Of a stretch of 64,000 bases of DNA, positions 39,302 through 50,640 are shown one piece after another. The first letter of the stretch is position 1. Every line of letters begins with the position of its first letter. Source of the stretch: Sycon ciliatum (Eukaryota > Porifera > Calcarea > Leucosolenida > Sycettidae); the NCBI RefSeq assembly GCF_964019385.1, contig NC_088647.1, forward strand, positions 5,785,075 through 5,849,074. The letters run 5' to 3'. The notes beneath the pieces were generated by a model. The model had not been told where the DNA came from, searched no databases, and was given only the letters and a program-made list of their open reading frames with translations. The position numbers and the translations under genes are program-made.

Positions 39302-40342
39302 TAGTGCTGACAGGCATCCGTCCTAACTCCATGTAAATACCGTCCTAACTCCATGTAAATACCGTCCTAACCTCAGCTATATGCCGTCCAGATCCCATGT
39401 ATACTGTCGTAACCCCATCCATATACGGTCTTAACTTATACCCCCTATATTCTCGTGCTAATTTTGCAGCGTACTCTTTCTTCCTCCATCTCTGTGCTAT
39501 TACACGTCCATCCAGTCATCCAGTCATGTACAGTCGGTCCATCCAGTCATCCAGTCATGTACAGTCGGGCTCAACAGTTGACTATTAGTATTCCAGAACA
39601 AGTGAAGTTCACATGCATTTTATTATTTATTTTTACAGTCTTGCTTGACTTCATAATATATGGCGTGTTGAGTAAGCTGTATTATCCAGTCTTGAGTGGA
39701 CGGCATTCCAAATGGTTCTATGCCTATTGCGGCTGGCATAAGTTTACAGTCTTATTCTTTTGTTGTATTGTCTGACAGACAGGCGTGTCTTTTGCTTTAT
39801 CGTGACATGCAATGTTCACATGCATTATTTTTTTTTTTACAGTCTTGCTTGACTTCATAATATATGGCGTGTTGAGTAAGCTGTATTATCCAGTCTTGAG
39901 TGGACGGCATTCCAAATGGTTCTATGCCTATTGCGACTGGCATAAGTTTACAGTCTTATTCTTTTGTTGTATTGTCTGACAGACAGGCGTGTCTTTTGCT
40001 TTATCGTGACATGCAATGTTCACATGCATTATTTTATTTTTTAGTCTTGCTTGACTTCATAATATATGGCGTGTTGAGTAAGCTGTATTATCCAGTCTTG
40101 AGTGGACGGAATTCCAAATGGTTCTATGCCTATTGCGGCTGGCATAAGTTTACAGTCTTATTCTTTTGTTGTATTGTCTGGCAGACAGGCGTGTCTTTTT
40201 GCTTTATCGTGACCTGCAATGTTCTAATGCTAATTCTGCAGTATTCTTAGATCCCACTGTACAAGTAGATGTACTGTACCGTAGTGGTCAGGTTTTATTG
40301 GTTGTGCTGCGCGTAACAATATTTCGCATTGATTCCAATAAA
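39302..40342 (+). other. probable 3' untranslated region with AATAAA
   Basis: The stop TAG at 39299-39301 is followed by short tandem phrases (accgtcctaactccatgtaa, three times), the 203-bp tandem array, and then AATAAA at 40337-40342 ahead of an A8 run. If transcription runs through, the 3' UTR is about 1 kb and repeat-built. Frames at 39455-39775 and 39900-40250 are translations of the array. Confidence 0.45.
39604..40245. repeat. 203-bp tandem repeat, three copies
   Basis: CTTGCTTGACTTCATAATAT begins at 39640, 39844 and 40046. The units are almost identical through GTTCACATGCATTATTTT, and the first and last copies fade into unrelated flanks. Confidence 0.93.
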
Positions 40343-41056
40343 GCCCCAAAGGCCCAAAAAAAACAGCAGTACGGTTGTGTGGATCTATGTGTGTGTGTGT
40401 GTGTGTGTATGTGTGGCGGCATGTGATACAAGAATAACACACAGCTTGCCGCAGGGTAGAAGGAGAAGTCTTGCCTTGGACGTGAATTCTGGGCAATGTG
40501 TACATGGTCACCTCGGGAGAGTAAGTAGCAATTAGCAAGGCTGAAATATTGATTCAGAATATAGATCAAAAGAAAGGACGAAATGTTACGAGTTATGACT
40601 ACCTGTCCACCATGACTAACTGTCCACCAGGACTAACTGTCCACCAACGTAACTAGATCATATTCAGTCAGTCCTGTTGTCCTTTCTTTTTACCCATGAT
40701 AACTTTGGCTCAACATCAGTACATGTATAATACCGTCAAGTACCAGGGACATGAGCTCTACACAAAACCTGCTAAGTGTGACCTTAGGCTTAGTACACTG
40801 CCACTGGGTTCTCACACTGTACAAACTTCGCTGTACTACACCATACTGCTTACTTTCCCTGGCTGTAAAATCAAGGTGGGGCATTAGGGGGGGGGGGGGG
40901 GGGGGGGCTCTCTTGGTACATGGGGGTACACATGATGTGAGTTTTCGCCGTTGGTGACTCGGCGTACCCCATAGAAAGGGTATCAGGAGTTGCGCACTCT
41001 TGGGAGGTTACAAACTTACAATCATACTCTTGCTGATACAATAGCGCACCACCATA
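40343..41056. other. non-coding DNA with GT and G runs and a CAAGAGT-family end
   Basis: (GT)n at 40385-40412; three ctgtccacca phrases at 40602-40645; a G21 run at 40887-40907. The block GGAGTTGCGCACTCTTGG at 40987 and CATACTCTTG ending at 41032 match the right end of the CAAGAGT family, but the left end is not found. Confidence 0.55.
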
Positions 41057-41264
41057 CTGTAGCGGGCATGGAAGTCCAGTCGATTGACCGGGGCCGGCGC
41101 CCGCTGCGTGCAGTGCACATGGTGATCTGGTGATCCGATGCGACCAGCGCGCCGCAGCGCATAAATGCATGACGATGTACATGTGTGTACCGCTTTATCC
41201 ACGGCTGCATGGTCAGCGCCCTGGGGCCGCTAGGCGTGCGACCGGATTTCCATGTCCACGACAG
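41057..41264. mobile_element. TIR element, CTGTGGCGGACATGG family, copy 2
   Basis: The ends CTGTAGCGGGCATGGAAGTC and (reverse complement) CTGTCGTGGACATGGAAATC are inverted and flanked by TA. The interior matches copy 1 (CGATTGACCGGGGCCGGCGC and CAGCGCCCTGGGGCCGCTAG). It is 208 bp and non-coding. Confidence 0.88.
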
Positions 41265-41511
41265 TACTTTTTCGATTTTTGTGCTTTTTCAGTTCTCACA
41301 GCGAAAATGCTGCCAGAAATCGATTGTTCCGGCCGTATGTTCCATTTTGTGAGAAAAGTCAATAGTGGAACATGGAAAATGGGTTAACAGTTGCTGTTTC
41401 TTTCCCCCCAGTGATGAGTGCTCCACTGATGAATGTCACTCGAAGACATTCGTTTCTATGGAAATAACACTTGAACACGATACAACTTGTGTAGTGTGTC
41501 ATGAATACGAG

Positions 41512-41625
41512 GATGATCGTAGATGGCCATAGATGATCGTAGATGGCCATAGATGATCGTAGATGGCCATAGATGATCGTAGATGGCCATAGATGATCGT
41601 AGATGGCCATAGATGATCGTAGTAA
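41512..41625. repeat. 20-bp tandem repeat (GATGATCGTAGATGGCCATA)
   Basis: Five to six exact units. The following CGTAATACGTGAAACTCAGAGTTG-like block (about 41618-41665, through CTTCCAAT) recurs at 63612-63660. Confidence 0.95.
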
Positions 41626-41763
41626 TACGTGAAACTCAGAGTTGTGACACAGCTTCCAATCCCCTCTCCTGTGTATTACTTATTTCAATTCTATACTGTA
41701 AAGCGGGGAATTTTCCGTTCGGTAGTGTAATACTGTCCATGCTGTCAACCAATTAACATACAC

Positions 41764-41943
41764 TGGTGCTGGTGCTGCTGGTGGTGGTGGTGGTGGTGGT
41801 GCTGGTGGCTGGTGGTGGTGGCGGTGCTGGTGGTGGTGGCGGTGCTGGTGGTGCTGGTGTGGGGGTGATGGTGGTGCTGCTGATTGTGCTGGTGGTGGTG
41901 CTGGTGCTGGTGGCGGTGGTGGTGGTGGTGGTGGTGGTGGTGG

Positions 41944-41974
<31 letters not shown>

Positions 41975-42040
41975 GGTGGTGCTGGTGGTGGTGCTGGTGG
42001 TGATGCTGGTGGTGGTGCTGGTGATGGTAGTGGCCGTGAT
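41764..42040. repeat. (GTG/GCT)n trinucleotide microsatellite
   Basis: About 275 bases of ggt/gct/gtg units. Long Val, Pro and His frames on both strands are artefacts. Confidence 0.96.
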
Positions 42041-43027
42041 GGTGGCGCAACAGCATGTTTGCAGATCGCAAATTCCCACAATTGCCGCGCAAGCCTGAAT
42101 CACACAAAACTTCAGAAGTGTGACCCGAGAGCCACCAAAATAGCACTGATCCCATGCATAAGTGAGTTGAAAAGTCATAAAATTAATGATGACACGTGGT
42201 TATACACTGTATGATACTTATATCCATTCAAGTGCATTCATATCTGTGCCCACGCTTGTCATAACACGAATAAATTAACAAATGGCACCACATGGCTTCA
42301 TCCATTCCAATGGATCGATCTATTGGTGACAACGCTGGTCATGATAATAATTATAATGAACCCGCAGTCCACGTGCATGGACCAGTACAGTACCCACCAA
42401 ACGGCAGGCAAACCATCGACATTTTAGGAATGACAACAGGCCAGCTGATGCCGCAAGGCAAGCAAAGCTGGCCTGGGGTGGAATGTGCCAGAACCAAAAC
42501 TATCATCTAGTAACGACTCGGCAGCTACCATGGCTACAGACCAATCTCAGTTTGCAGCAGGGACCGGATGATCCAAGCAAGAACGGATGATCCAAGCAAG
42601 AACGGCGAGCCAGCACCTAATTCTCATGCAGCACACCGCGGCGGATCATCACAGGGCTCTGCCACTGCAGTTTGCCGCCAGCGTCCTGCTGCCACATGCT
42701 AACTGATCAGATCAGCAACAAGGAGAACAAAGGGGGTGACACGCACTGCCACTACAACTGCAAGCAGTGGGCGTTTGCGGGCCAAGCCCAGAACCAGTGC
42801 CAGTGGTACCACTATGTTCTATGACCGCTACGTCTTATTTGCTGCTGGTTAGTACTGGTTACTACTGGTTAGTACTGGTTACTATTGACAAACTTAGGCT
42901 AGCCTGTGTCGCCAAGGTATTCTGCTGCATGTAGACAAGACTATGAGTTGAATACGGAACGGATCAGCTGATTCATGACGGAACTAAAACATTGAAATAA
43001 ACTGAACCACAGTCAGTGCAAGCTTGG

Positions 43028-43028
<1 letters not shown>
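42041..43028. other. non-coding DNA, nothing recognised
   Basis: Small duplications: ggatgatccaagcaagaac twice (42565-42603) and actggttactactggttagt units (42845-42885). I searched for the missing 3' exons of the PhoD-like gene on the minus strand here and found none. Confidence 0.5.
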
Positions 43029-43120
<92 letters not shown>

Positions 43121-43232
43121 GTCCTGTTGACCCACTGCCGTAAAGGTTACGTGGTCCCATTGCGGGAGGAGGGAGAGGAGCAAACACGCCGGTGCCGGGT
43201 CAGGTCCCTGGACTGCCGAAATCTCCGACACA

Positions 43233-43263
<31 letters not shown>

Positions 43264-43529
43264 CACGGGTATGGGCATGGCACTGACCACATCAGACGTC
43301 AGTACCGACACCCCATCCGGACACTATATGTCGAGCGGACATGCTGCAACGACACAAGCGTAAATCAAGCAAGCACTAACAGAGCGCAGGAAGTAACAGC
43401 TGGTTTTCAGACACTAGAACAGACTGGAGCAACCACCAGACACAATGTGTCATTGCAGACTTTGCAGTACTGCTCAGCTTTGGACACGAAACGTCAGCAC
43501 TCTCGTACCAATACTGAAGTACATAATAC

Positions 43530-43604
<75 letters not shown>

Positions 43605-43716
43605 GTCCTGTTGACCCACTGCCGTAAAGGTTACGTGGTCCCATTGCGGGAGGAGGGAGAGGAGCAAACACGCCGGTGCCGGGTCAGGTCCCTGGACTGC
43701 CGAAATCTCCGACACA

Positions 43717-43747
<31 letters not shown>

Positions 43748-44013
43748 CACGGGTATGGGCATGGCACTGACCACATCAGACGTCAGTACCGACACCCCAT
43801 CCGGACACTATATGTCGAGCGGACATGCTGCAACGACACAAGCGTAAATCAAGCAAGCACTAACAGAGCGCAGGAAGTAACAGCTGGTTTTCAGACACTA
43901 GAACAGACTGGAGCAACCACCAGACACAATGTGTCATTGCAGACTTTGCAGTACTGCTCAGCTTTGGACACGAAACGTCAGCACTCTCGTACCAATACTG
44001 AAGTACATAATAC

Positions 44014-44092
<79 letters not shown>
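43029..44092. repeat. 484-bp segmental tandem duplication bounded by (CA)n tracts
   Basis: The unit from CCTGTCCTGTTGACCCACTG at 43118 recurs at 43602. Each copy carries a short inner CA run and a long CA run, and CA tracts form both junctions. The copies look nearly identical apart from CA length, as expected from recent unequal exchange between microsatellites. Each includes the dispersed GSGSTGQ-type block on the minus strand. Confidence 0.95.
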
Positions 44093-44094
<2 letters not shown>

Positions 44095-44730
44095 TACTAT
44101 CTGTACAAGCACCACACGGCTGGCAACCACGCGGGGCCAGTGCACAAGACCAAACGGAGATACACAGCTTTTCACGTGCTTGTGCACGCCACTGAGGTCA
44201 TGGCCAGCCGAGCACGCCCATTCCTTCCTTGCCTAGCCCACAGCCCAGAGATGATCCACCTTACTCGGTCAGGTGAACTACAATACTGTCTAAGGGTACT
44301 TGAACATGGCATTACAGTAAACTCACAAACACCAACCTATTCACGACTTAAAATAAGGAAAGCGACCACCATATCACGCGGCGCCTCTTTAGGTACAACA
44401 CTATCGCCACCACCGACGCCAATGTTTGGAACACGTTGCGCTTCTATGGCAGCAGCAATGCAGTTTGGTGGTGGATGTCCAGAATGAATCAAGTGTGCTG
44501 CTGACCACACAGCCTGACGGAGCAGAACAGGAAGAAATGCCACTGTGTGCTCGCTGGCACGGGCATCACCAAATACGCAAAGTCGCCATCAGTCGTCCCG
44601 TCATTCATAGGGCTGAATTGTGGCACGACACGAGTGGGAAATGGAGTTAACTACTACTGAACTGTACATGTACGCACGTGGCCGCCTTTTCTGCAATCCA
44701 CTTTGTCAATGCACTCGCCATGCTTATTGC

Positions 44731-44778
<48 letters not shown>

Positions 44779-45564
44779 CGCACACACGATTTTAATAGAA
44801 CTCTAGGACTATTAATACGACTCTAGGACTATTAATACGACTCTAGGATTAACACAACTCTACAATCAGTCACTGTATAACTGGTCAACACCATAACTGC
44901 ACTTGACACTTCATGTACATGTAGATTGTTTGAATACACAATGAAATGCATTGCTAAATGGAGACCATTCCTGGGGTTGTCATTCTCTCCAAGTCTTACT
45001 AGTACTTACTGGCTGTGGCAGGTGTGTGGCTAAACCAAGACAACGCAAACACTTACTGGTTGTGGCAGGTGTGTGGCTAAACCAAGACAACGCAAACACT
45101 TACTGGTTGTGGCAGGTGTGTGGCTAAACCAAGACAACGCAATCAGCAGCAGCATCAGTTCACCAGGACTCCTTTCCCGAAAAGAAAAGAAAAAACAGCA
45201 TCAGCCGGTCTCTTCTGCCTTCTAGGAGCTACGCTGGAGCCGGTCTTCACAAAAATCGCCCCAACAGCTTCAAATTAGTCAGTCGCGAATCCAGGAAAAA
45301 AAAGGTGGGTGCTAAGGTTGAAGCGGCTCGAAAAACCCGGCGGGCAATTTTCATTGATGTGCTGTGCATACCGGTATGACTACCTAATGCAGAAATAGTC
45401 CATGTGACTCGGCAGCCCAGTGATAACACTGGATGATCACCACACTGAATGGGTAGTTGTTCAAATTCGACATTGCATATGCAAGTAGTCACTGGTTCAC
45501 ATGGCATAGTCACTGCGTACGGACATGGCGATACGATTGAAAAATGGAGGCCGGGCATGCCTGT

Positions 45565-45634
<70 letters not shown>

Positions 45635-45923
45635 GCGTGTGTGTGTGCGTGTGTGTACGTTCACAGAAGTGATCAGCGAGCACCCCGTTAAACATAGAAA
45701 ACTGATCTGTGTACACCATCAGTGTGCTCCTTCCTCTGAATAGCCAGTACCAGTGTACCATTCACTAAACAAGATGGCACTGACTGTTAACTACAAGTTG
45801 CTATTCTATTTATTCCTAGCTGCACACTACTACCCTGTATGACAGCAACACAGAATGCACCCCACGCAATACACTGGAGTACCTGCAAAGTGGTAGCCTA
45901 TCCTGCATTGACGTCTACTCTAC
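44093..45923. other. non-coding DNA with minor repeats
   Basis: Holds (CA)n at 44732-44788, three 20-bp units of ctctaggactattaatacga (44800-44850), three 47-bp units of ACTTACTGGTTGTGGCAGGT (45004-45141) and (GT)n at 45567-45657. Minus 44337-44543 (HPPPNCIAAAIEAQRVPNIG) is the most protein-like frame but is unrecognised. This lies inside or beyond the PhoD-like gene. Confidence 0.5.
45004..45141. repeat. 47-bp tandem repeat, three copies
   Basis: Units start at 45004, 45051 and 45098 (ACTTACTGGTTGTGGCAGGT then GTGTGGCTAAACC). Confidence 0.93.
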
Positions 45924-46067
45924 CTGCATGCCGCTGGTGACGATCATCATGTCGGCCTCTCCAGCAGCACCGGCCTGCAGCTGTGCCTCCAACCACTGCC
46001 ACTGCTCGGCACCCAGTACATCGGCCGTTGCACGGTCCAGTTGAGAGCGAACATCCAGCAGAATCAG
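45924..46067 (-). CDS. PhoD-like metallophosphatase, exon (LLDVR...GAEQWQWL)
   Basis: This is the third visible exon of a minus-strand gene for a PhoD-type (alkaline phosphatase D) metallophosphoesterase. A good acceptor (TTGTTTGTGCAG) and donor (CAG|GTAGAG) bound 144 bases, 48 codons, phase 0 at both ends. It reads LILLDVRSQLDRATADVLG, then AEQWQWLEAQLQAG, and ends IVTSGMQ. These match the family's LLDTR, GEEQWQWLE and SGIQ segments, which follow the FLDF...RRxRxGxYxSY segment encoded by the preceding exon at 50106-50240. The next exon should carry the SGDxHxxE metal-binding motif. I did not find it to the left, so the gene may be broken here or continue through long introns. Confidence 0.85.
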
Positions 46068-46144
46068 CTGCACAAACAACACAACAGGAACACAATAGGT
46101 TTAGCAAAAAAGAAAGAAGAAGAAGAAAACACTGTCCAACTAGC

Positions 46145-46212
46145 ATCCTGTATCTTTGCTAGCTATCCTGTATCTTTGCTAGCTATCCTGTATCTATGCT
46201 AGCTATCCTGCC
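46145..46212. repeat. 20-bp tandem repeat (TATCTTTGCTAGCTATCCTG)
   Basis: Three full units and a partial one, just before the RT remnant. Confidence 0.92.
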
Positions 46213-46956
46213 CAAGGTGATGAAAAGCAGAATCAACCAGCAGCTGTTTAGTTCCTTGGAACACTCTAGCACTCCACCCGACAGCCAGTTTGGATTCTGC
46301 CGTGGCCGAGGCATCGCAGATTTACTCCCTGCTCTCCGGAATGAACAGGTACACGCCATGGCTAGCAGTGGATGTGTGCCTGTTGTCAGCGTAGACATTG
46401 CAGGTGAGGTCGATCGGGTCCCTCACAAAAGACTCCACTCCTTCACCAGGCCCCGAGTGTCTGTGTTTCTGGCACACAGCATTCCTGATTCCAGGACAAC
46501 AGTGTACCGTATTTCCCCGTTTGTAAGTCGCACTCGATTGTAAGTCACACTCCTATTTCCAGGTCTATGTCATATCATTTCCGTATATTCACTTCAGTAG
46601 AAATCATGCTGGTTTGTAAGTCGCAACCCCTTTGTTGGCCCCGAAGTTAATTGCAAAAAGGTGCGACTTACATTCGGGGAAATACGGTACATTTGTACCT
46701 CAGCAATCACACTCTTCAGGATGCTAATGGTAGTAGGTCGTCGACTACACAACGCGGTTATCACAGTTTGACAACTAGGCTACCTGGGAGTGCCCGGTGG
46801 CGCATCAAGTTTGAACCAGCCAAGCGCCAATTTCTCCGCCTCTGCCATAGCTGCACTGCACCAGCACTTCCACCGTTCACGTTCAGTGGAATTCCAACCC
46901 AAGGTACTGAGATCCTGAAGCTGCTGGGAGACATGTTCACACCAAGGTTCCACTAA
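46196..46956 (+). pseudogene. LINE reverse transcriptase relic split by a MITE
   Basis: The first part (46196-46450) reads LPKVMKSRINQQL, DSQFGFCRGRGIADLL and VVSVDIAGEVDRVPHKRL. These are RT segments before and including motif A (SQFGFRPGRST and LDIAGAFDRV in intact elements). The expected FD of motif A is changed to VD. After the element at 46504-46690 a downstream segment resumes with WRIKFEPAKRQFL and FSGIPTQGTEILKLLG, equivalent to the FEP-x-KSQ and LLGV region. The YADD-bearing part between them is missing, so this is a deleted, inactive copy. Confidence 0.75.
46504..46690. mobile_element. MITE with GTACCGTATTTCCCCG ends
   Basis: The 16-bp ends are perfect inverted repeats (46504-46519 and 46675-46690) and extend to about 30 bp with two mismatches (TGTAAGTCGCAC). 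A TA duplication is consistent with the ends. It has no coding capacity and sits inside the RT relic. Confidence 0.92.
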
Positions 46957-47860
46957 CTTAAAGGGGAAGTGCATCGATTTTTCAAGTAGGGCTCAGATGA
47001 AAGACAATTAGATATTGGTTCCGATGGTGTATCTCTCGCTTGCGTACGGCAAGGGAAACTTGCCATATCGCCGATTTCCTGATCCCGTTTCCATGGCGAC
47101 TACAGGTGATGACGCACATTCTGCTTAGCTCCGTGAGAGAGAAGGTCGATCACTGAAGAATTGTGTCATTTTCAGTTGTCTTCTTGTATTCACGAAGTGA
47201 AAGAAGTACTGTGTTCAAGGCTGTTAGTGCCGTGAACTGTTTATTAGTAGTCCTCTCCGTTCTGTACTGGGACGTGACACCGACAGGGGAAAGCTGGAGT
47301 GCGGAGACGTTAGCTGGCAAGCGAAAATCGTGACGAACCAAGTGCTGAAATCTTGGTTGGGACAAATCAAACGTTCAGCATTTACCTCAACCAAGGACCA
47401 TGCCGTTTGCTCTTTCCACTTCCTGAAGATGGATGCGCAGCCTGCTGGAGACTCTCCTATCTCTCGTAACATCTTCTGAAGCCAGGTGAGACGACGAGTA
47501 GCGGAGATTAGCGAACGAAATAATGTCGTATGTTTTGAAATTTTTGCTGAACATTTCTCAGGAGAGATGGCGAATACCAAGCATCTTCTCCAAGTCTAGA
47601 GAAACCATTTCGTAGGTTACATTCCGCCTAGGGAAATGCAGGAGATGGCCTGGCTGGGGAGGACACACTTGGAGGAGAACGAAGTAAGTGATCTTGTTTA
47701 TGTTGTTCTTTGGTATTGCAATCTTATGTTTGACGAACATACGGCATGGTGCATAGTTGGTCGTTGAGTGCCTGCATGTGCATGTATAAGTGTGTGCTGA
47801 TAAACACTTCCTATGCAAGAATCTGACACTCATGCTCTCTTTCTTTCTTGCAGTATGTGT

Positions 47861-47984
<124 letters not shown>

Positions 47985-47992
47985 GTGTGCAG

Positions 47993-48175
47993 GATCAGCG
48001 TGGAGCATGCCAGTGTGATCGCTGTGGCCGTTGCTTTCTTAGCTGTGGCGTTCTTGCTCGTCACAAGTGTGTGGCTCAGCCCCCAACGACAGTGGAGCCG
48101 TGTTGTGGTGAATACTGTGTGTCCTGCGACCGCTGCTTCCGTTCGGTCCAGGGCAGGAATAGACACCGCTGCTGA
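47993..48175 (+). pseudogene. two zinc-knuckle-like fingers inside the foldback element
   Basis: Sixty codons plus a stop follow a possible splice acceptor (GTGTGTGCAG). They encode CDRCGRCFLSCGVLARHKC and, after 20 residues, CVSCDRCFRSVQGRNRHRC. Both have the C-x2-C-x(8-9)-G-x2-x-H-x-C spacing seen in the C-terminal zinc fingers of some non-LTR ORF2 and related proteins. There is no start codon or upstream domain, so it is either the last exon of a carried gene or a retroelement tail trapped in the element. Function cannot be assigned. Confidence 0.5.
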
Positions 48176-48222
48176 AGCTCTTCCCGGCCGTACGTCAGTC
48201 TCGTGGCAGATGACCCAAACTC

Positions 48223-48281
<59 letters not shown>

Positions 48282-48356
48282 TGTATGTATATGTATGTGT
48301 GTTGCTCCATACGTAGACAAACTCTTGTTTTTGTGTCCCGGGCGCCATGGGGCGGC

Positions 48357-48420
48357 GTTCTCCCATTCTCTCTCCACTGCCCCTCCGGGCCACGTGGCAG
48401 TGACTCGACAGGGCAGGGCA
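48357..48420 (+). repeat. dispersed repeat with GSGSTGQ-like translation
   Basis: Contains ccacgtggcagtgactcgac agggcaggg. It is related to the copies at 13905, 43118 and 43602. Confidence 0.5.
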
Positions 48421-49641
48421 AGTGTGCGTATGGTGCATTTCGTGTGCTGGCATGTCTGTATAAATATGTTGGACAGGAATTTGTTCACCCACAACGTTCA
48501 CGGAAAACCATGCTAGGTGTTGCTGGAACGCATGGAGTCTGCGAGCACTTACAATAACTTATGTCATGTCACGACAAAGAACGGTGCAGTGTTTGACCCT
48601 CATGTAAACATGATGGTGATGGTACCTCACGTAAGCTACCCATGAAGCTAGAAAGAACATCAGGTCAACAGAATTGTACCAGAGGAAAGCATCTATTGCC
48701 CGAACTTCTTCATTTGAAATGAACAATACCCTTCTCCATAGAGACAACATGCAGATGAAGTGTATGGACAAATAATATAATAATAAATAGGCCATTCACT
48801 GAGGGCATGGAATGATCTCTACGTGTAGATTGGATAGACACATGCACGTCTGCAAGGAAAGCATTTGTTCATGGGTTAGTTCATGGGCTGATTGAGTTCA
48901 CATGGACTAAGTTCATACATGCCATCTCTCCTGAGATATGTTCAGCAAAAAATTCAAAACATACGACATTATTTCGTTCGCTAATCTCCGCTACTCGTCG
49001 TCTCACCTGGCTTCAGAAGATGTTACGAGAGATAGGAGAGTCTCCAGCAGGCAGTGCATCCATCTTCAGGAAGTGGAAAGAGCAAACGGCATGGTCCTTG
49101 GTTGAGGTAAATGCTGAACGTTTGATTTGTCCCAACCAAGATTTCAGCACTTGGTTCGTCACGATTTTCGCTTGCCAGCTAACGTCTCCGCACTCCAGCT
49201 TTCCCCTGTCGGTGTCATGTCCCAGTACACAACGGAGAGGACTACTAATAAACAGTTCACGGCACTAACAGCCTTGAACACAGTACTTCTTTCACTTCGT
49301 GAATACAAGAAGACAACTGAAAATGACACAATTCTTCAGTGATCGACCTTCTCTCTCACGGAGCTAAGCAGAATGTGCGTCATCACCTGTAGTCGCCATG
49401 GAAACGGGATCAGGAAATCGGCGATATGGCAAGTTTCCCTTGCCGTACGCAAGCGAGAGATATACCATCGGAACCGATATCCAATTGTCTTTCATCTGAG
49501 CCCTACTTGAAAAATCGATGCACTTCCCCTTTAAGCAATCATATCCACTGAGCTTCTGACTGTCCACCTTTCCGTCAGAGCCAGCCAGCACTTGGGATTT
49601 CTGCACAGAGCGTCCCCGAGTATTAGACCACTGTGGTCGCT

Positions 49642-50045
49642 TACCGTACTCGCGCGATTAGTGCCCCCGGGGCACTATATTTTCAATGTTCATCAGAGGT
49701 GGGGCGCTATTCAAGAGAGGGCACTATTTTTTTCAATGCTAGTGCATTTACGTCATCCTACATACAAACAAAGAAGGCCAAGAAAACAGCGCCTAAAGTT
49801 TTCTGTAAACTATCACGACTCACCAGGAAGGGCAACAATCCTGAAACCACCAGTTCAATGACAGGGCCAACAACATTACCCAAAAAAACACCAAACTTGT
49901 ACATGCGCTTCGTTACAAGCGGGGGGGGGGGGGGGGGGGGGGGGGGGGAGGGGGGGGGCACTATTCAAGAGAGGACTTTAATTTCACTGGCTCTTGGAGA
50001 CTGGGGCACTATTCAAGAGAGGACTCTAATCGCGCCAGTACGGTA
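49642..50045. mobile_element. TIR element with TACCGTACTCGCGCGATTAG ends
   Basis: The left end TACCGTACTCGCGCGATTAG and the right end (reverse complement TACCGTACTGGCGCGATTAG) differ at one base. GGGGCACTATTCAAGAGAGG phrases repeat inside. An interrupted G run of about 38 bases lies at 49921-49958. Non-coding. It ends 60 bp from PhoD exon 50106-50240. Confidence 0.85.
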
Positions 50046-50105
50046 TCAGTTTAAAAGGATTGCTAATCTTTTTGAAATGGACTGCAGGGGCTACGTAAGG
50101 CTCAC

Positions 50106-50240
50106 CTTGATCGTCTTGCCATGACTAGAGTGAATGAGATAAGACGTGTAGAGTCCGTTACGCTGGCGACGAACACTGTCTGCCGGCTCTTTCAGGAAGT
50201 CCAGGAAGATCTGCTGAACCAAAGGTGCATCTTTGTAGTC
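50106..50240 (-). CDS. PhoD-like metallophosphatase, exon (FLDFLKEPADSVRRQR)
   Basis: This is the second visible exon of the minus-strand PhoD-like gene: 135 bases, 45 codons, phase 0. The acceptor is TCCATGCTAG and the donor AAG|GTGAGC. It encodes DYKDAPLVQQIFLDFLKEPA, then DSVRRQRNGLYTSYLI. These fit the family's S-x-x-x-FLDFFGVPADSPRRxRxGVYxSY region directly after the DDHDYG motif. Joined to its neighbours it preserves the frame and family order. The upstream intron (50241-63829) is 13.6 kb, about one hundred times the exon length, and is filled with transposons. Confidence 0.88.
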
Positions 50241-50299
50241 CTAGCATGGACAACAGAAAATAACAGCACCAGTGTAGACAGGTGTGAATAGAAGGCTTA

Positions 50300-50640
50300 G
50301 GGTGCGTTCTTAAATCCTCTCGGAAAAGTTGGAGACTCTCCGAAAAGTTCGAGAGCTGTTCTTATATCCTCTCCGACTTTTGGGAGGCTCTCCAAAGCAT
50401 GCGAACAATGGCTAAAAGTCACGTGTTGATCATGAGTGTATGCATTTCCCTTTGCGCATACGCAGTGCATACTACTTCAAACCATTCATAACTCAAGATC
50501 GCGGCCCCTTTGGCGCTTCATACTGTTTGACACGTGCAACATATCTCTGAATTCTTCAAGACCCGTTCTTGAATTATACCAGTTTCTTCGACTTCTCTTT
50601 TCTTCTTCTCCGAGAAGCTAGAGAATATAAGAACGCACCC
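50300..50640. mobile_element. PIF/Harbinger-like MITE
   Basis: The ends GGGTGCGTTCTTA and TAAGAACGCACCC are inverted and flanked by TTA on both sides (50297-50299 and 50641-50643), the 3-bp target typical of PIF/Harbinger. Inner inverted phrases (CTCTCCGA, CGGAGAAG) continue the symmetry. It is 341 bp with no transposase. Confidence 0.88.

Noticed and set aside
41680..42178. Pro-, His- and Thr-rich frames on the minus strand
   Set aside because: All are the GTG/GCT trinucleotide tract in three frames.
44800..44850. T7-promoter-like phrase TAATACGACTC
   Set aside because: Matches only 11 bases, repeats as part of a local 20-bp array in animal-type DNA, so it is coincidence and not vector.
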